Shown one piece after another: positions 61,401-64,000 of a DNA stretch of 64,000 nucleotides. Both the position numbers and the translations under genes were made by a program. The DNA lies in the NCBI RefSeq assembly GCF_900115955.1, contig NZ_FOYL01000002.1, forward strand, positions 620,001 through 684,000. The letters run 5' to 3'. This stretch comes from Lentzea waywayandensis (GTDB lineage Bacteria > Actinomycetota > Actinomycetes > Mycobacteriales > Pseudonocardiaceae). The number at the start of each line of letters is the position of its first letter. Position 1 is the first letter of the stretch. The notes under the pieces are model-generated. The model saw only the letters and a program-made list of their open reading frames with translations, had not been told where the DNA came from and made no database searches.

Positions 61401-62761
61401 GCCCAGCCGACCGGCGAGGTGTCCCGGCCGCTGGTGACCATCCACTCGAAGGTCGGGCCGGAGAAGAGCTGGTTGCCCAGCCTCGCGTCGACCGGGTCGA
61501 AGCGCGGGTACGCCGCCTTCGCGCCGGCGTGGTCCGCCTGGTCGAGCCTGTCCCGCACACCGACGTCGGGCACGTGGTCGAGCAGCTGCTTCGCCAGGTT
61601 GCCCAGTGGCCCGGTGCCCTTGCGGTACTCCAGGTACTTGCCGCTGTGCATGGTGGCGACCACGGTGATCGGCGGCTCGTGGGCGCAGAGCCTGTCCAGG
61701 GTGTCCTTGTCCAGACCGCCCGGCACCAGGTACCGCTCCAGGTGCTCCAGCCACACCACCGCGCCGGCCGGGGTCGTCGGCAGCGGTCCGTTCGCGAGCT
61801 CGGCGACCGCGGTGGCCTCCTTCGGCACGATGAGGGTGCGGTCGGCGGCGAACCGGCGGACCGCCTCCGCGAGCGACCGCGACTTGCCTGCCTTCATCTC
61901 GCCGGTGACGACGACGTGCCGTGACTCCCGCAGCACGGCGTCGAGCTTGGCGTCGAGCTCCGTGCGGGCCGCGTACTCCGGTGTCTCCGGGTAGATCCCG
62001 AAGAAGTTCAGCCCTGCCTCGCCGACCGCGGGCAGCCGGTCTTCGTCGCGCACCGTGGCGGCGAGCGTGGCGAGGCGCCAGGGTGTGACCCCGAGCAGCG
62101 TCGGCAGGCCGTGCCAGCGTTTCGCGATGGCGTCGACGCGCAGGGCAGTGCCGAGGCGGATGCTCGCCGCGTCGACGCCGGAGTCCGGGCGGCGGGCCTT
62201 CATCCGCTGGGAGACGATGCCGATCACGCCGCCGAGTTCGTTGTCCCACAACGGACCGCCGGAGAAGCCGCGTTCGAGCTCGAACCCGAGGACGCCGTCG
62301 GCCTCCAGGGTGAACTCGGTGTCCGAGGAGTGGGTGATCTTGCCGTGCCACGGCTGTTCGCGATCGTCCCCTGTGGACGGATAGCCGCACACACCGACGG
62401 AGTGGCCGTTGACCTGGAACGGATTCGCCAGTGGCGCCGGGCGGGCCCGGGAGGGCAGCACGCTGCCCTCCCGCAACCGCAGCACGGCGAAGTCGAGCCC
62501 GGTGTCCACACCGGACCACCCGACGACGTCCGCGAGCAGTTCCTCGTTGTCCCGCTCGTCGTCGCCGTACTGGAACAGCACGTGCACCGGGCCGTCCGGC
62601 TCGGGGTGCGCACCGTTTCCCTGCTGCTCCGCGACCACGTGCGCGCACGTCAGCACGTGGTCGGCCGTGACGAGCACGCCGGCCCCCTCCGCGCGCTGAC
62701 CGGGGCCGCGGCGCACCTGCACCAGCCACGGCGGCCGGTCGGCCCACGGCCCCGCGCTCAC
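58409..62761 (-). CDS. Trypsin-like protease fused to P-loop NTPase and TPR array
   Basis: The 1450-residue cytoplasmic protein starts with a trypsin-fold domain with triad His41 (LTCAHVV), Asp90 (GLDFAVLRL) and Ser167 (ERGFSGGPLWD). A P-loop domain follows near residue 290 (VTGEMKAGKSRSLAE). From about residue 530 onward lies a long series of TPR/Sel1-like repeats (recurrent AAIDSGHRDW, AAYQRAIDSQHTDW). Protease-NTPase-TPR fusions of this type are predicted STAND-like effectors in bacterial conflict systems: repeats sense, the NTPase switches, the protease kills or processes. The GTG start overlaps the Trypco1-like gene stop (GTGA). Whether the P-loop is a full STAND module is uncertain. Confidence 0.88.
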   Translation of the reverse strand: MSAGPWADRPPWLVQVRRGPGQRAEGAGVLVTADHVLTCAHVVAEQQGNGAHPEPDGPVHVLFQYGDDERDNEELLADVVGWSGVDTGLDFAVLRLREGSVLPSRARPAPLANPFQVNGHSVGVCGYPSTGDDREQPWHGKITHSSDTEFTLEADGVLGFELERGFSGGPLWDNELGGVIGIVSQRMKARRPDSGVDAASIRLGTALRVDAIAKRWHGLPTLLGVTPWRLATLAATVRDEDRLPAVGEAGLNFFGIYPETPEYAARTELDAKLDAVLRESRHVVVTGEMKAGKSRSLAEAVRRFAADRTLIVPKEATAVAELANGPLPTTPAGAVVWLEHLERYLVPGGLDKDTLDRLCAHEPPITVVATMHSGKYLEYRKGTGPLGNLAKQLLDHVPDVGVRDRLDQADHAGAKAAYPRFDPVDARLGNQLFSGPTFEWMVTSGRDTSPVGWAVMMAAVEWRRTGADSPIPEADLRALVVHYLRDDEPEPDDKTFAEALSWAADAAIRRVGDAYVPENYLVGMVEREEVEVRPETWWHVARSPAVTPTDLLIVTHNAVRLGLPAELALAAADSARLRAGDPAVASWASLLCGQMEGARGDIAVARERLGEVISSGNAEVVAFAQIELGVIETQAGHEQEAEELLVAALASDSPHVRRLAKANLATIRWGQADLVAAEVMLEEVVASAGEAEPLAQAQLGAMLASQGLGHREQQSSTPQRRTGPVRLIQSVQEFSGLRATNLAQTNLGILKIDQGQADRARVLLEASLAANDPVIRPIASAGMGRLLLVEGDLDGADRYFDQAIESGEWNASGLAGVGKAAVAQHRGDFEGAVEELARVADEEHPHYGPMAAYMLGDLLRQLDNGALATEAYQAAIDSGHRDWSQAAKVGLAILWWTSGSEDARARELLDEVIGTGHRDNGPWAATVLGELLAERKQTEDARAAYQRAIDSQHTDWAVTAAVDLALLMWNQEDAGAEEVVPILRAAADSGHQHQAPRANELLGDILNATDDVEGARAAYLRTVESDHPFWSGAARVDLAILEVNEDSDTDRVVDLLDGACDSGFDIIVSTAHLLRGMIHHDREDFALARADLEIAAERAVDADVATQSTYWLTVLDLAANDRTEAFAHAEVLMRHLEEWSGIAPPPTDEPAEGVRILLRLIDHLYVLGLTDRSELLTELESSVDGLDPADRAGVRARSGRRLFQDERYAEAESVLRPLLAEELRWEDEAIVRRYLAALQVLAKPQPEATSLDAAWDVLTPFLDRTDPANGASALQLLGQIAVLRGRRERIAGRDAEAQRHFDEGAELLRRAESSAREQGDTDTADEALSDLERLPEAKGEARAALPPAAPAVAALEAAPEPAEPEKPSTEIWRLLGEVASAEGARHEAEHWLRRADQQNPRTELAFAVLELEAGEADAARTRVSSLLDRTLPADDRARADQLMADIDLLA

Positions 62762-63072
62762 GTGTCCTGCTTCCACCGCAGCTTGACGACGAAGTGGCCT
62801 TCGGTGGCGGTCTTCGCGACGATCACGCCCGCCTGCACGTTGAGCTTCACGCCGAACTCGATCTCGTGCTCGGACGGTCCGAGGTTCTTCAGCGCCGTCA
62901 TCAACGTGCTGAGCGCGGGCCGCACACCGGCGAGGACGTCCTCGATCCTGCGGCCGGCCTCCACGATGGCGTCGCTGCCCTTCGAGACCCGTTCCATGCC
63001 GAAGTCGTACTCATCCACCTCGAATACGACCGGGTCACCCTCGTTGTTTTCGAAGCGCACCAGCGCGGTCAC
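62758..63072 (-). CDS. Trypsin-co-occurring domain protein (Trypco1/CU044_2847-like)
   Basis: The 104-residue protein has the compact pattern of the trypsin-co-occurring domain 1 family: FEVDEYDFGMERVSKG, then IEDVLAGVRPALSTLMTALKNLGPSEHEIEFGVKLNVQAGVIVAKTATEGHFVVKLRW. Members usually sit beside trypsin-like conflict proteases and probably control or target them. The GTG at 63072 has GAGG seven bases upstream; an ATG at 63093 would overlap that site. Its stop overlaps the protease-NTPase start, so the two are produced together in fixed ratio. Confidence 0.85.
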   Translation of the reverse strand: MTALVRFENNEGDPVVFEVDEYDFGMERVSKGSDAIVEAGRRIEDVLAGVRPALSTLMTALKNLGPSEHEIEFGVKLNVQAGVIVAKTATEGHFVVKLRWKQDT

Positions 63073-63179
63073 GTGAACACCTCGTTCTCGCATTGTTCGG
63101 ATTCACCGTGGTGCGGACCGCACCGAGATGCTTCACTATCCTAGGACGGCGGCGACCGTAAATGAATGGAGCCGGGCGA

Positions 63180-64000
63180 GTGAATTCGCAGGACGGGGAC
63201 GCGGGGTGGCTCGGCGTCGACTCCGGCTCCGTGCACACCCGGACCGCCCGGTCCGGCGCGGAGAGCCAGGTCGTCTGCGGTGACCGGAGTGCCGCGTTGC
63301 GGTCGGCGCTCGCCGGTCAGGCCGCGGCACGGCTCGTCGTCGCGGTGCCCGACGCGTGGTCCCGGTCAGGTCCCGCCGGGGCTCTGGAACGCGAGTCGCT
63401 GGTCCGGACCCTGGGCGGGTTTGCGCAGCACAGCGTGGTCGAGAGTTCGCTGGCGGTGGTCGCCTTCGCGGTGTCCTCCGGACTTGCCGACGGGTCCTGC
63501 GCAGTGCTCGACGTGGGTGCCGCCGGGGTCACGGCGGCGTGGTGCGAGGTGGAGGGCGCGACGGTTCGCCTGGTCAGGTCCACGACGACGCCGTGCGCCT
63601 CGTTCGACGCCGCGCTGGGTCACCGGCACGAGGACCTGCACGTTGCGCTCACCCAATTCCACGAACGCGGGAATCACGCGCTGAATGCGGCGATGCGCCT
63701 TTCTCGTTATCTGCGCACGCCCGCCTACCGGGTGGCCGGTTCGTGGCTCACCGCCGAATCGGTCATCAATGCTTTCGAACCTTTCGTTACAGCTATTCAG
63801 GCGACCGTTACCGGATTGTTGCCGCTGGCCGGCCCGATATTGCTGGCCGGTGGGTTCGCCCGGTTTCCGCTGACCGCTCAGGCCGTGCGGGACGCCGTTG
63901 GTTCTTCGCCGGTGGTGATGCCCGACGACGCCGCGGCCCGTGGTGCGCTGGCCCTGGCGCGCGGCGTGGTCGACGCCCCGCGCCCGTCTGGACGGCTGCT
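63180..64000 (+). CDS. Hsp70-like actin-fold ATPase, C-terminus beyond window
   Basis: The reading frame continues past the right edge. Visible actin/Hsp70-type motifs are phosphate 1 LGVDSGSVHTR, phosphate 2 AVLDVGAAGVTAAW and the adenosine loop ILLAGGFARFP. The domain is shorter and more divergent than DnaK, as in the Hsp70-like proteins found in bacterial conflict operons. GTG 63180 has GGAG eight bases upstream; an in-frame ATG at 63162 is an alternative. It is divergent from the Trypco1-trypsin-TPR operon, and a chaperone-like switch in the same system is a fair inference. Confidence 0.8.
   Translation, partial: MNSQDGDAGWLGVDSGSVHTRTARSGAESQVVCGDRSAALRSALAGQAAARLVVAVPDAWSRSGPAGALERESLVRTLGGFAQHSVVESSLAVVAFAVSSGLADGSCAVLDVGAAGVTAAWCEVEGATVRLVRSTTTPCASFDAALGHRHEDLHVALTQFHERGNHALNAAMRLSRYLRTPAYRVAGSWLTAESVINAFEPFVTAIQATVTGLLPLAGPILLAGGFARFPLTAQAVRDAVGSSPVVMPDDAAARGALALARGVVDAPRPSGRL

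Overview
The window is high-GC DNA with dense, often 4-base-overlapping genes, many GTG starts, LAL and AfsR-type regulators, MsiK-dependent-looking sugar ABC genes and lanthipeptide synthetases. This points to a filamentous actinobacterium, most likely Pseudonocardiales (Lentzea/Saccharothrix-like). The lineage is inferred from gene style, because no rRNA, tRNA or marker gene is present.

Layout. (1) 1-15.5 kb is a lanthipeptide locus. On the minus strand a 38-residue precursor is followed by a perfect hairpin, then a class IV (LanL) synthetase, a GNAT acetyltransferase, a helical-repeat protein of unknown function, an S9 prolyl-oligopeptidase-type peptidase and two ABC exporter half-transporters, coupled by short overlaps. 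Divergently lies a short class II (LanM) synthetase with a shortened cyclase, then a tiny exported peptide ending in a Cys-Cys motif, then a LAL-family LuxR regulator. (2) 15.5-18.9 kb holds a deazaflavin-type reductase, a SUKH-like protein and a secreted GH3-CBM6 glycosidase preceded by a DasR-like site. (3) 18.9-24 kb holds a head-to-head pair of intracellular proteases (TPR-CHAT and subtilisin-like), then a GT87 membrane glycosyltransferase coupled to a 39-residue membrane peptide. (4) 24-27.9 kb holds a two-component system and a dialkylglycine decarboxylase gene with its divergent LysR regulator. (5) 27.9-34.7 kb is a LacI-controlled sugar operon: binding protein, two permeases and a GH2 beta-galactosidase, with no ATPase. 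(6) 34.7-46.4 kb is mixed: an LLM oxidoreductase, a stand-alone LanC-like protein with a Cys-Cys-Gly zinc motif, an APH-fold kinase, an AfsR-type regulator, a DrrAB-like exporter whose ATPase is frameshifted, a MalY-like lyase, and an acyl-CoA-dehydrogenase-like/LLM/HxlR operon. (7) 46.4-48 kb holds a secreted Tap-type peptidase.

(8) 48-58.4 kb resembles the KstR-controlled steroid side-chain beta-oxidation genes of mycobacteria and rhodococci. It carries an alcohol dehydrogenase, an aldehyde dehydrogenase, two SDRs, FdxD-like ferredoxin, FadE26/FadE27-like dehydrogenase halves, FadD19-like ligase, EchA19-like hydratase and an NMO-family flavoenzyme. One perfect and two imperfect matches to the 14-bp KstR motif lie at its operon heads. 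(9) 58.4 kb to the end is a putative conflict system: a 1450-residue trypsin-P-loop-TPR protein, a trypsin-co-occurring (Trypco1-like) partner, and a divergent Hsp70-like ATPase cut by the window edge.

The most unusual material is the paired class IV/class II lanthipeptide locus with its odd LanM and exported peptide, the two protease-based candidate conflict modules, and the stand-alone LanC with a ProcM-type zinc site.
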